Positions 1 through 7,379 of a stretch of 64,000 bases of DNA are shown here, in pieces. The notes beneath the pieces were generated by a model, which worked only from the letters and a program-made list of their open reading frames with translations, was not told the origin of the DNA and searched no databases. A program made the position numbers and the translations under genes. Each line of letters opens with the position of its first letter. Position 1 is the stretch's first letter. The DNA comes from Hypericibacter adhaerens (GTDB lineage: Bacteria; Pseudomonadota; Alphaproteobacteria; Dongiales; Dongiaceae): assembly GCF_008728835.1 (NCBI RefSeq), contig NZ_CP042582.1:1860001-1924000 (forward strand), written 5' to 3'.

Positions 1-1
1 G

Positions 2-31
2 GACCCGAAGAACGAGCGGCTGCGTGGGTAG
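2..31 (+). CDS. possible 3' end of a gene entering from the left
   Basis: A short in-frame run of ten codons (Asp-Pro-Lys-Asn-Glu-Arg-Leu-Arg-Gly, then TAG at 29-31) starts at the window edge. The codons are GC-rich like those of the neighbours, but nine residues cannot identify a family. It could also be noncoding. No terminator follows it directly; the inverted repeat at 61-142 is the next structure. Confidence 0.22.
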   Translation, partial: DPKNERLRG

Positions 32-60
32 GAGCAGCGATGCGGGAAACGCTCTCTATT

Positions 61-142
61 CGTCATCCCCGCGAAAGCGGGGATCCAACTTCAAGCTAGG
101 TGCGCTGGGTCGAGATGGATCCCCGCTTTCGCGGGGATGACG
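61..142. repeat. perfect 27-bp inverted repeat
   Basis: The arm at 61-87 (beginning CGTCATCCCCGCGAAAGCGG) is repeated exactly in reverse complement at 116-142, separated by 28 bp. Each arm is itself a small hairpin around the GAAA/TTTC centre. Elements of this kind are common dispersed intergenic repeats in proteobacteria. It could act as a transcript-end structure for a gene entering from the left or for the minus-strand gene ending at 210. No second copy was noticed in the window. Confidence 0.75.
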
Positions 143-209
143 ATGGAGGGCGCGGGCAGAGTGTGTGATGACGTCGCGGCCTCGGCGCCGCGACGTCACC
201 GGATGCGCG

Positions 210-797
210 TCAGACCGCGAACGACCAGGGCTTCCGCCCGATGATGCGGCGGACCATCGGTTCGAAGGCCGAGAGCGGCATGTTCTCGTACTCCGGGTCG
301 AAGGAGTTCTGGTCGTAATTGTGGCACCAGGCGGCGGTGCGCTCGAACAGCGGATGGCCGCGATACTGCTCGCGCGCATTGCGGTCGCCGCCCATATGGT
401 GCCAGAAGTAGTAGCCCTGGAAGATGCCGTGATGCTTCACCAGCCAGTGATTGTCCTTGGAGATGTAGGGTTGGAGGATCGCGGCGGCGAGATCGGAATG
501 GTTCTCCGGCGCCATGATGTCGCCGATATCGTGGAGGAGGGCGATCACCACCACCTCCTCATCCTCGCCGGCGCGAAAGGCGCGTGTGGCGGACTGGACC
601 GAATGCTCGAAGCGGTCGATCTTGTAGCCCATCTTGTCGCCCGCCAGGCGCTGCAGCTGGCTCAGCAGCTCGCCCGGCAGATTCTGGTTGTGCTTCTGGT
701 AGAGGCGGTCGAGAAGCTGATACTCCTCGTAGCTGCCATTCTCCATGCGGATGAAATCGACCGTCTCTTCCATCACCTGCTCTCCCTCGGGGGCCAT
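210..797 (-). CDS. HD-domain metal-dependent protein, possible oxygenase or phosphohydrolase
   Basis: The protein has 195 residues. It carries a His at 65, a His-Asp pair at 89-90, further His at 100, 117 and 122-123, and an Asp at 162. This His...HisAsp...His...Asp order is the metal-binding signature of the HD superfamily. The small size and the 24-residue gap from the first His to the HD pair resemble the diiron HD oxygenases (PhnZ/TmpB/MIOX-like) as much as phosphohydrolases, so the reaction is open. GGAGG lies 11 nt before the ATG at 797. It is divergent from the ferredoxin-like gene at 861, with 63 bp between. There is no signal peptide, so it is cytoplasmic. Confidence 0.7.
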   Translation of the reverse strand: MAPEGEQVMEETVDFIRMENGSYEEYQLLDRLYQKHNQNLPGELLSQLQRLAGDKMGYKIDRFEHSVQSATRAFRAGEDEEVVVIALLHDIGDIMAPENHSDLAAAILQPYISKDNHWLVKHHGIFQGYYFWHHMGGDRNAREQYRGHPLFERTAAWCHNYDQNSFDPEYENMPLSAFEPMVRRIIGRKPWSFAV

Positions 798-860
798 GCA
801 AACATCGTCCTCCCGGGGCCCGACGGGCGCGGGGGACGACCGACAACGGCCTAGCCTAGC

Positions 861-1589
861 ATGAGCGACCCCCGATTTTCCAAGACCCCTAATTGGTCCA
901 AGAGCTTAGCCGCCGCGCTCGCTGCCCACGGCCTGATCCTCCGGGGTGGCTTCCAGCCGGCGGCCGAGGATGGGCTGCCGGCGCTGCCCGGGGACCGGCC
1001 GACGCGGCTGCTGATGCTGGTCGGCAATGCCGGTCCCGCCCTCTGGGCGGCCTTCAGTCGCGCGCCGGAGGCGGCCGATGGGGCGCCGCACCCGCTCAAT
1101 CGCTGGACGCGCCGGGTGGTGGAGACGGTGGCGGCCGAGTTCGGCGCCCGGGCCCTTTATCCCTTCGAAGCCAGCCCCGCCTGGCCGTTCCAGCGCTGGG
1201 CGCAATGGGCGGAGCCGGTCTTTCCCTCGCCCTTGGGCCTTCTGATTCATCCGGAATTCGGCCTCTGGCACGCCTATCGCGCGGCCCTGCTTTTCGCCGA
1301 GCCGCGCTCGCTGACGCCGCCCGCCCGGGCCAGCCATCCTTGCGAGATCTGCGCCGAGAAGCCCTGCCTCGCCGCCTGTCCGGTCGGGGCCTTCCAGCCG
1401 GGTGAGGGCGGGGTGCGCTACGACGTGGCGGCCTGCCTTAACCACATCGAAGCTCCTGCCGGGCATGATTGCCTGGAGGCCGGCTGCCGGGCGCGGCGGG
1501 CCTGTCCGGTCGGCGCCGAATGGCGTTCCGAACCGGCGCAGGCCGGGTTCCATATGCGCGCGTTCCTGCGCTCGGGCCGCGGCCATTGA
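861..1589 (+). CDS. 4Fe-4S ferredoxin-like protein
   Basis: The protein has 242 residues. The C-terminal half has two cysteine groups: C161, C164, C169, C173 (the last followed by Pro-Val-Gly) and C192, C204, C209, C215 (again followed by Pro-Val-Gly). This suggests two 4Fe-4S clusters. The layout resembles the ferredoxin part of QueG-like and related reductases, but the N-terminal 150 residues show no motif I recognise. The likely role is electron transfer in the cytoplasm with an unknown partner. No clear ribosome binding site precedes the ATG. The amidotransferase gene at 1696 follows after 106 bp and may be cotranscribed. Confidence 0.65.
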   Translation: MSDPRFSKTPNWSKSLAAALAAHGLILRGGFQPAAEDGLPALPGDRPTRLLMLVGNAGPALWAAFSRAPEAADGAPHPLNRWTRRVVETVAAEFGARALYPFEASPAWPFQRWAQWAEPVFPSPLGLLIHPEFGLWHAYRAALLFAEPRSLTPPARASHPCEICAEKPCLAACPVGAFQPGEGGVRYDVAACLNHIEAPAGHDCLEAGCRARRACPVGAEWRSEPAQAGFHMRAFLRSGRGH

Positions 1590-1695
1590 TGCGGCCGAGG
1601 ACACGGGCCCGGCGATTGACGACTCAGGGTCTGCGACCCCAGCATGGCGATCCTATGATCGGCCTTGCGGGGCATCGGGCGGCGAAGGGCGTAGG

Positions 1696-2445
1696 ATGAG
1701 CAATCGCATCGTGATGGTGGTGCATAGCGAGTGGCGTGAAAGACGGATCACCCCTCATCTCGCCAGCCACGGCTACCAGGTGGAATGTCGCTGCCCCGCC
1801 CAGGGCGAGCCTCTGCCGGACAATCTCGACGATTATGCGGGCGCCATCGTGCTCGGCGGCGTGCAGAGCGCCAACGACGCCGACAGCGTCGACTATATGC
1901 GCCAGGAGCTCGACTGGATCCGCCGCTGGGTCGAGGGAGGACGGCGCTATCTGGGCATCTGCCTCGGCGGCCAGCTGCTGGCCCGCGCCTTGGGCGCGAC
2001 GGTGAAGCCGCATCCGGAAGGCCTGCACGAGATCGGCTACTGGCCGATCGAGCCGACGCACGAGGCCGGCGATCTCTTCTCGGGTCTGAGCCATGTCTAT
2101 CACTGGCACAAGGAGGGCTTCGATCTGCCGCGCGGCGCCGAGCTTCTGGCGCGGGGTTCGCGCTTTCCGCATCAGGCCTTCCGCTGGGGTGCCGCCTACG
2201 GGCTGCAGTTCCATCCGGAGGTGACGGGCGCGGATGTGCATGGCTGGCTCGGCGAGACCTCCGACTACGAAAGCCGGCTGGGGGCGCCGCCGCGCGATGT
2301 CCATCTCGCCGGCATCCAGGAACATGATCCCACCCTCGACCGCTGGACGCGGCGCTTCATCGATCGCTGGATCGGGAAGGCGCGCGCGACGGCGGAGCCG
2401 GCCTCTGTGTCGATTGTTACAGCATCGCGCGCCGCGCACGGTTGA
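1696..2445 (+). CDS. class I glutamine amidotransferase domain protein
   Basis: The protein has 249 residues and is a stand-alone class I glutamine amidotransferase. The nucleophile elbow is Gly-Ile-Cys-Leu-Gly-Gly-Gln with C89, and the rest of the triad is H173 and E175 in Phe-His-Pro-Glu-Val. Such GuaA-like single-domain proteins hydrolyse glutamine or gamma-glutamyl compounds. Some, like the PuuD or FolM-type groups, act on gamma-glutamylated polyamines, but the true substrate here is not visible. The frame is open further upstream to 1402, but that part overlaps the ferredoxin-like gene, and the ATG at 1696 begins the conserved region. There is no signal peptide. Confidence 0.8.
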   Translation: MSNRIVMVVHSEWRERRITPHLASHGYQVECRCPAQGEPLPDNLDDYAGAIVLGGVQSANDADSVDYMRQELDWIRRWVEGGRRYLGICLGGQLLARALGATVKPHPEGLHEIGYWPIEPTHEAGDLFSGLSHVYHWHKEGFDLPRGAELLARGSRFPHQAFRWGAAYGLQFHPEVTGADVHGWLGETSDYESRLGAPPRDVHLAGIQEHDPTLDRWTRRFIDRWIGKARATAEPASVSIVTASRAAHG

Positions 2446-2521
2446 AAGACCCGCGCTCGCTCCGCATGCTGATTGAATAGTCCACGAACACCGTCGGCCT
2501 TCGATGGCGGCGGTTTGCGGC

Positions 2522-2551
2522 TTGTGCCGCTTCGCGCCGCTGTTGTATAGG
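2522..2551 (+). promoter_or_regulatory. candidate sigma-70-type promoter for the secreted repeat protein
   Basis: TTGTGC at 2522-2527 and TATAGG at 2546-2551 are spaced by 18 bp. Transcription would begin near 2558, giving a leader of about 30 nt to the TTG start at 2589. Both hexamers are imperfect, so the call is moderate. Confidence 0.4.
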
Positions 2552-2588
2552 GCTGACGCCCGTCCGACCGATGATAGGGGGATCCGCT

Positions 2589-3542
2589 TTGCGCCTCGTT
2601 CTCGCGATTTGCGCCCTCTGCGGCGCGCTCGGCTTTGCCGCGCCCGCGTTCGCAGATTCGTCCACCGTCGACCCGACCGCGGTCCAGCTGGCGCAGAACA
2701 GCCAGTTCGCGAACCTGCTGGGCCAGAGCGCCTACAAGGACCTCCCGGTCGAGACGCCGAAGCCCGCGGATTCGACGGCCACCCTGAAGCTGACGGCCGT
2801 GGTCGCCACCGGCGCCATCAAGAACATCGCCGACCCGATCTCCTGGACGGTCGTGCGCAAGGCCGAAGGCGGTATCCCGCAATCCGTGATCGCCCGCGAC
2901 AAGAGCCCGGCCCCCACCTTCAAGCTGCCGCCGGGCAAATACATCGTCGAGGGCATCTGGAAGGCGATCGTCGTGCAGCGCGACGTCGATGTCCCGGCCG
3001 GCAAGCCGCATACCGAGCTCTTCAACTACAATGCGGGCACCATCAGCCTGCGGATGATCCCCTATAGCGGCGCCTCTCCCATCACCACCGCGGTCAAATG
3101 GGATCTCTACTTCATGCGCAAGGGGAGCGGGGCCAACCTCCAGGACAACGACAAGCTGTTCACGGTGGTGGCGCCGACCCAGCAGTTCTCGCTGCCCGCC
3201 GGCAACTACGTCGTGCGCGCCAGCTATGGCGGCACCTCCGCCGACCTGGTGATGCCGATCGAGGCCGGGCACTCCTACAAATACACGATCAATCTCTATT
3301 CGGCGCAGGTCACCTTCAACGCCGCGGGCGCCGACAAGACCACGATCTGGCAGGTGCTGCGTGCCAAGCCGGACGGGGACGGCCAGCGCCGCATGGTCGC
3401 GAGCCAGACCGGCGCCTCGCCCACCTTCCTGCTGCGCGAAGGCAAATACATCGTGAGGGTCGCGACCGGCGATCTCCATGGCGAGCAGGCCTTCGACGTG
3501 AAGGCCGCGAAGAATTCGACCGTGAAGGTCAAGCTGCAGTAA
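2589..3542 (+). CDS. secreted protein with three internal repeats, function unknown
   Basis: The preferred start is TTG at 2589, because AGGGGG sits 7 nt upstream and the candidate promoter leaves a normal leader. An ATG at 2571 is in frame but has no Shine-Dalgarno sequence. The 317-residue product begins with a clear signal peptide ending near Ala-Phe-Ala. The rest consists of three similar units of about 75-90 residues. Each contains a Phe-x-Leu-Pro/Arg-x-Gly-Lys/Asn-Tyr-Ile/Val-Val strand (near 2929, 3187 and 3427) followed by a hydrophobic pattern that suggests beta-sandwich folds of the PEGA or carboxypeptidase-regulatory kind. It is likely periplasmic or surface-exposed. A strong terminator follows at 3589-3620. 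Confidence 0.7.
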   Translation: MRLVLAICALCGALGFAAPAFADSSTVDPTAVQLAQNSQFANLLGQSAYKDLPVETPKPADSTATLKLTAVVATGAIKNIADPISWTVVRKAEGGIPQSVIARDKSPAPTFKLPPGKYIVEGIWKAIVVQRDVDVPAGKPHTELFNYNAGTISLRMIPYSGASPITTAVKWDLYFMRKGSGANLQDNDKLFTVVAPTQQFSLPAGNYVVRASYGGTSADLVMPIEAGHSYKYTINLYSAQVTFNAAGADKTTIWQVLRAKPDGDGQRRMVASQTGASPTFLLREGKYIVRVATGDLHGEQAFDVKAAKNSTVKVKLQ

Positions 3543-3588
3543 GGCGCGGGGGCGGGCGCTCCGTCCGCATCGGCGCAAAGACGAAACC

Positions 3589-3620
3589 AAAGGCGCCGGG
3601 GCCATTCCCCGGCGCCTTTT
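3589..3620 (+). terminator. intrinsic terminator
   Basis: A 13-bp GC-rich stem begins with AAAGGCGCC at 3589 and its other arm is 3607-3619, with a 5-nt loop and a run of four T. It lies 47 bp after the stop of the secreted repeat protein. The A-tract on the other side would let it also work for the minus-strand DinB gene ending at 3645. Confidence 0.82.
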
Positions 3621-3644
3621 CTCTTGGTCGTCGGTTCGTGGGCG

Positions 3645-4157
3645 TCAGGCGATCAGCCGCGCCTCGCCGACCACCGGCAGGAAGAAGGCTAGATCGACAT
3701 CCGGCATGGCGAGGCCGCGCTGCTGCAGCACGGCGAAGATCTGGCCGCGATGATGGGTCTGGTGGTTGAACAGGCCCGAGAGCAGGTCGCGCACCCGCGC
3801 CTCGAAATGGCGGTCGCGCTTGATGGTCGAGAAACGCACCATCGCCTCGATCTGCTCCTCCGTCATCCCGTCCACCAGCTCGATCAGGCCCTGGTCCTCG
3901 GCTTCCCGCGCCGCGCGCAGGGCGGCGAAATCGTCATGGAGCAGCTGGTCGAGGGAGCGGATGCCGCGATCGGTGCCGGTGACGCGGCCGATCCAGAGAC
4001 GGTCCACTACCAGCAGGTGATTGAGGGTGCGGTGGATCGAGCCGAAGAAGATGCCCGCATCGGCGCGATAGGCCGCATCGTCCAGCACCGCCACCTTGTC
4101 GTAGAGCTGGTTGTTGACCCAGGCGTTGAAGCGCGCCATCAGGGGAAAGTGCCGCAT
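3645..4157 (-). CDS. DinB-family protein
   Basis: The 170-residue protein starts with the typical His-Phe...Ala-Arg-Phe-Asn-Ala-Trp-Val-Asn opening of the DinB/YfiT four-helix bundle. It carries the spaced histidines of the family metal site (Thr-Leu-Asn-His-Leu near residue 44 and His-His-Arg-Gly-Gln near 134). DinB-like proteins are putative metal-dependent enzymes, some of them thiol-dependent transferases; the substrate here is unknown. The gene is transcribed alone on this strand. The glutathione peroxidase gene lies upstream, separated by about 245 bp that contain GC-rich palindromes. Confidence 0.85.
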   Translation of the reverse strand: MRHFPLMARFNAWVNNQLYDKVAVLDDAAYRADAGIFFGSIHRTLNHLLVVDRLWIGRVTGTDRGIRSLDQLLHDDFAALRAAREAEDQGLIELVDGMTEEQIEAMVRFSTIKRDRHFEARVRDLLSGLFNHQTHHRGQIFAVLQQRGLAMPDVDLAFFLPVVGEARLIA

Positions 4158-4257
4158 GGTGAATCTCTCGCGAATGGCCGATCGATCGGCAGAAGGTTAG
4201 CGGGGGACTATGTTTTCGACCGCTGAGGTTTTCTCACGCGGGCTGTGAGCTTATGTC

Positions 4258-4380
4258 CTCTCCCCCGTTCAGGGGGAGGGCCAGGGAGGGGGATGACTCG
4301 GTAGAAGACACTGATCGAGAGCATCTCGCTCTTGCTTCATCGATCGCGTCAGCCCCCTCCCCCAGAAAGTGGGGGAGGGG
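4258..4380. repeat. GC-rich palindromic repeat element
   Basis: Two hairpins of the same type occur between the peroxidase and DinB genes. One pairs CTCCCCC (4260-4266) with GGGGGAG (4272-4278). The other pairs CCCCTCCCCC (4354-4363) with GGGGGAGGGG (4371-4380) around a 7-nt loop. The outer arms also match each other, so the whole block can fold as one long inverted repeat. It resembles dispersed REP-like elements of alphaproteobacteria. It lies just after the stop of the peroxidase gene on the minus strand and may limit readthrough, though no T-run follows. Confidence 0.6.
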
Positions 4381-4402
4381 ATAATATTCCAAGAGTCCCG
4401 CT

Positions 4403-4984
4403 TCACCCCGCCGGCGCGGCCAGCGCCTGCTCGATCGCCTGGGTCAGCTTCGCGTCCGACGGCTTCACGCTGCTGGTGAACCAGGCCGCGAGCTTGCCGT
4501 CGCGTCCGATCAGGATCTTGTGGAAGTTCCATTTGGGCGCGCCCTGCGGGCCCGTCTGCTCGAGCGCCCAGCGATAGAGCGGGTGGGCCTTGGCGCCGAC
4601 GACCGTCTGCTTCGCCATGATCGGGAAACCGATGCCGTAGGTCGTCTCGCAGAAGCGCTTGATCTGGCTGTCGGCATCCGGCTCCTGCTCGCCGAAATCG
4701 TTGGCGGGCACGCCCAGCACCGCGAAGCCGCGGTCGCGATAGCGCTGCCACAGCGCCTCGAGCCCGCGATATTGCGGGGTGAAGCCGCAATAGGAGGCGG
4801 TGTTGACCATGAGCACGACCTTGCCGCGGAACTGCTCCGGCTTGAAGGCCGTGCCTTCGACGGAGGGCAGGGGGACCTTGCCCCAGTCGATGGGGGTCGG
4901 ATGGTCGGTGGTGCTGGTACCTTGGCCGCCGGTGATGCTGGTCATGATCATGCCTGCGAGCGAGAGCAGATGTCGGGGCTTCAT
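4403..4984 (-). CDS. glutathione peroxidase family protein, exported
   Basis: The 193-residue protein reduces peroxides with a thiol donor. The catalytic cysteine is C66 in Asn-Thr-Ala-Ser-Tyr-Cys-Gly; the remaining residues of the catalytic tetrad are Q100 and W152-N153 (Trp-Asn-Phe-His-Lys). The peroxidatic residue is Cys, not Sec, so the donor may be thioredoxin rather than glutathione. The first 30 residues form a short hydrophobic stretch after Lys-Pro-Arg, compatible with a weak signal peptide and periplasmic location. It is longer than the usual 160 residues because of that extension. Confidence 0.88.
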   Translation of the reverse strand: MKPRHLLSLAGMIMTSITGGQGTSTTDHPTPIDWGKVPLPSVEGTAFKPEQFRGKVVLMVNTASYCGFTPQYRGLEALWQRYRDRGFAVLGVPANDFGEQEPDADSQIKRFCETTYGIGFPIMAKQTVVGAKAHPLYRWALEQTGPQGAPKWNFHKILIGRDGKLAAWFTSSVKPSDAKLTQAIEQALAAPAG

Positions 4985-4994
4985 GCGGATCGCA

Positions 4995-5699
4995 TTATAG
5001 CCGGGATCGCGGCTTGCGGCTGCGTTTCCTGCGCACCGGACGCGCCGCGGCGGACGGCGCCGGCGGCTCGATCCGATAGGCGCAGCGCCGCTCGCCCGCC
5101 GCGAGACCCTCGCCGCTGATCAGATGCTGGGCCCGCTCGATCCTCACGCCAGGACCCAGCACGGCGCGGAAGAGCTGCAGCTCCGAGCGGCAGAAGCCCC
5201 GGCAGGCGGTGGCGGCGGCGCAGATCGGGCAATGATGCTCGATCAGCAGCCAGCCGCCATCGTCCGTCGCACGGATCTCGGCCATGTAGCCCTCGCGCGT
5301 GCGCTCCTGGGCCAGCCGCTGCAGCTTCGCCCGCAGATCGCCGGCGGGTGCGAGGGCCGCCTGATAGCGGCGGCGCTGCTCGGCCTCGCGGGCTGCGATC
5401 AGCCGGTCGAGCGCCTTGGCGCCGAGCTTGCCGCGGATGATGTCGATGAGCTCGACCGCGAAACGGTCATGGCCGTCCGGGAACTGCGCATGACCGGCCT
5501 CGCTCAGGAACCAGCTCAGGCCGGGTCGGCCGATCGCCCCCTTGGCCTCGCCGGTCTCCACCAGGCCCGCGGCACGCAGGCTTTCCAATCGCTGGCGGGC
5601 GCCCTGGGGCGTGACGTCGAGGGTCGCGGCGACGTCCACGGTCGAGATCGGTCCGCGGGTCTTGAGCAGCTCGAGGATGTCGCGGTCGCTGGCCGCCAT
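4995..5699 (-). CDS. SufR-like iron-sulfur transcriptional regulator
   Basis: The 234-residue protein has an N-terminal winged helix (Asp-Ile-Leu-Glu-Leu-Leu-Lys...Ser-Thr-Val-Asp-Val-Ala, then a recognition helix with Thr-Pro-Gln-Gly-Ala-Arg-Gln-Arg). A C-terminal region has cysteines at 157, 160, 166, 170 and 206 in a Glu-His-His-Cys-Pro context, with Cys-Arg-Ser-Glu and Cys-Ala-Tyr-Arg-Ile further on. These are the marks of the COG2345/SufR group, whose members bind an Fe-S cluster. The ATG at 5699 has AGGAAAG 7 nt upstream; an in-frame GTG at 5738 lies at the predicted transcription start and is less likely. A basic tail (Arg-Lys-Arg-Ser-Arg-Lys) ends the protein. It is divergent from the MFS gene across a perfect operator. 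Confidence 0.75.
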   Translation of the reverse strand: MAASDRDILELLKTRGPISTVDVAATLDVTPQGARQRLESLRAAGLVETGEAKGAIGRPGLSWFLSEAGHAQFPDGHDRFAVELIDIIRGKLGAKALDRLIAAREAEQRRRYQAALAPAGDLRAKLQRLAQERTREGYMAEIRATDDGGWLLIEHHCPICAAATACRGFCRSELQLFRAVLGPGVRIERAQHLISGEGLAAGERRCAYRIEPPAPSAAARPVRRKRSRKPRSRL

Positions 5700-5746
5700 C
5701 AGCCGGCTTTCCTGGGTCGGTCGCCTGGGGCAGGTCACCCGATGTC

Positions 5747-5776
5747 ATCCTAGTTTGACAACAAACTCGTTGTCAA
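5747..5776 (-). promoter_or_regulatory. candidate promoter of the SufR-like regulator
   Basis: On the minus strand, TTGACA (5776-5771) and TAGGAT (5752-5747) are spaced 18 bp apart. Transcription would start near 5740, about 41 nt before the ATG at 5699. The operator arms overlap the -35 box and the spacer, so the regulator probably represses itself. Confidence 0.5.
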
Positions 5777-5777
5777 A
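5754..5777. promoter_or_regulatory. SufR-type operator, CAAC-N6-GTTG core
   Basis: TTTGACAAC (5754-5762) and GTTGTCAAA (5769-5777) form a perfect 9-bp inverted repeat around a 6-bp centre. The inner part is exactly CAAC-N6-GTTG, the inverted repeat reported for cyanobacterial SufR. It sits between the SufR-like gene and the MFS gene and overlaps candidate promoter boxes on both strands (plus strand TTGTCA 5770-5775 and TAGAAA 5793-5798, spacer 17). A degenerate half-site, GTTGTT, follows at 5806-5811. Confidence 0.7.
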
Positions 5778-5825
5778 TGAACCGGCCCCCTTTAGAAACG
5801 AGAAAGTTGTTAAAGGGGAGAGAGC

Positions 5826-7229
5826 ATGGAACCGGCCGGCGCCGCCGCCGACCCCTATGCCGGGGAAGGCTGGCGCGAGATCCTGGGCCAGGGCCGCTGG
5901 GCGCCCTTCCTGCTGATCTGTTTCGGCATCTGGCTGCATGCGGCGGACGGGCTGATCGTGGTCACCACGATCCCGGCGATCGTCGCCGACATCGGCGGCC
6001 TCGCCTGGACCGGCTGGACCTTCGCGCTCTATCAGGTGGCCTCGATCGTCGCCGCCTCGCTGGGCGGCCTTGCCGCCTTGCGCTTCGGCATCGGCCGGGC
6101 CACGGCCGGCGCCAGCGCCGTCTTCACGATCGGCTGCGCGCTCGACGCGCTGGCGCCCGACATGGGCCTCTTCCTGATCGGCCGCCTGGTGCAGGGCCTG
6201 GGCGGCGGCGTGATGGTGGCACTGTTCCATGTCGCGGTGACCCGGGCCTTTCCCGAGCGGCATTGGACCCGGATCTTCGCCTGGGTCTCGGCCGTCTGGG
6301 GCGTCTCGGCGCTGGTCGGTCCCCTGATCGGCGGGCTCTTCGCCGAAGCCGGGCTGTGGCGCGATGCCTATTGGGCCTTCGCGGCCCAGGCGCTGCTGGT
6401 GACGATCTGCTCGCCCTTCCTGTTCAGCAACGTCGCGGGCGCTCCCCAGGGCCTGGAGCTGCGCGTGCCCTGGCGCGCGCTGGCGGCGCTGGTGCCGGGC
6501 GTGCTGGGCATCGCGGTCGCGAGCGTGGTCGATTCCGCGGGCCTGGCGGTGCTCTCGGTCGCCGTGGGTGCCGGTTTCCTCGCGCTCTTCTTCTATTTCG
6601 ACCGGCGCGAGCATTCGCCGCTGCTGCCCGAACGGTCCCTGTCCGAGGTGCCCGTGCGGTTCGGCCTGCTGATGGTGCTCTGCTTCGCGGTGGCGACCAT
6701 CTCCTTCAGCGTCTACGGCCCGCTGCTCCTGGCACAGCTCCATCATGTGAGCTTGATCCTGGCAGGCTACCTGATCGCGATCGAATCCGTCGCCTGGAGC
6801 GTCACGGCGATGATGGTCGGCTGGGTCCGGCCCAAGGGCGAGCCCCTCTGCATCAAGCTGGGCGCCAGCGTGATCGCGCTGGGTCTTCTCGGCTTCGCCT
6901 TGTCCGTCCCGCATGGGCCCATCTGGGCCATCGCGCTGTCTGCCGCGCTCCAGGGCGGCGGCTTCGGATTGGCCTGGGCCTTCATCGCGCGGCGCGTGGC
7001 GGCGGGCGCCATCGCGGCGGAGCGGGAGCGGGCGGCCGGCGCGCTCCCCACCACGCAGATGCTGAGCTATGCGATCGGCGCGGCGCTCGCCGCCATCATC
7101 GCCAACAGCCTGGGGCTCGAGTTGGCGACGCCGCCGGACCGGCTGCAGACGATCGGCTTCTGGATCTTCTTCGCCTTCCTGCCCTTGACCCTGCCGGGTT
7201 TTCGCGCGGCCTGGCGGCTCGCGCGTTGA
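5826..7229 (+). CDS. MFS transporter, drug-exporter type
   Basis: The 467-residue protein has about 12-14 hydrophobic segments spread over its length. It shows major facilitator features: a loop with Gly-Arg-Ala after segment 2-3, Gly-Arg-Leu-Val-Gln-Gly-Leu-Gly-Gly-Gly near residue 118, and a Gly-Pro-Leu-Ile-Gly-Gly motif C-like stretch near residue 173 that is typical of drug:H+ antiporters. AAAGGGGAG stands 6-7 nt before the ATG. It is divergently transcribed from the SufR-like regulator and shares its operator, so its expression probably follows Fe-S or redox state. The substrate cannot be read from the sequence; a cupin gene follows 150 bp downstream. Confidence 0.85.
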   Translation: MEPAGAAADPYAGEGWREILGQGRWAPFLLICFGIWLHAADGLIVVTTIPAIVADIGGLAWTGWTFALYQVASIVAASLGGLAALRFGIGRATAGASAVFTIGCALDALAPDMGLFLIGRLVQGLGGGVMVALFHVAVTRAFPERHWTRIFAWVSAVWGVSALVGPLIGGLFAEAGLWRDAYWAFAAQALLVTICSPFLFSNVAGAPQGLELRVPWRALAALVPGVLGIAVASVVDSAGLAVLSVAVGAGFLALFFYFDRREHSPLLPERSLSEVPVRFGLLMVLCFAVATISFSVYGPLLLAQLHHVSLILAGYLIAIESVAWSVTAMMVGWVRPKGEPLCIKLGASVIALGLLGFALSVPHGPIWAIALSAALQGGGFGLAWAFIARRVAAGAIAAERERAAGALPTTQMLSYAIGAALAAIIANSLGLELATPPDRLQTIGFWIFFAFLPLTLPGFRAAWRLAR

Positions 7230-7235
7230 GGCCGG

Positions 7236-7259
7236 CGACCGGAGAATCTCCTCCGGTCG
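7236..7259 (+). other. hairpin after the MFS gene
   Basis: CGACCGGAG (7236-7244) and CTCCGGTCG (7251-7259) form a 9-bp stem with a 6-nt loop seven bases after the MFS stop. No T-run follows, so it may stabilise or attenuate rather than terminate the transcript. Confidence 0.4.
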
Positions 7260-7379
7260 GTAACTTGACGCCGGCCCCGGCTTGGGCGCGGAATGGGCCA
7301 TCATTACCGGCCTTCGGCCCATGGCGTGCTTCCGCCGTGCCGGCCGGACGCCGGCCCCGAGCAGGAGAGAGCTCCATCC

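Noticed and set aside
4258-4380. Intrinsic terminator for the glutathione peroxidase gene
   Set aside because: The hairpins are strong but no T-run follows on the minus strand, so they are listed as a repeat element only.
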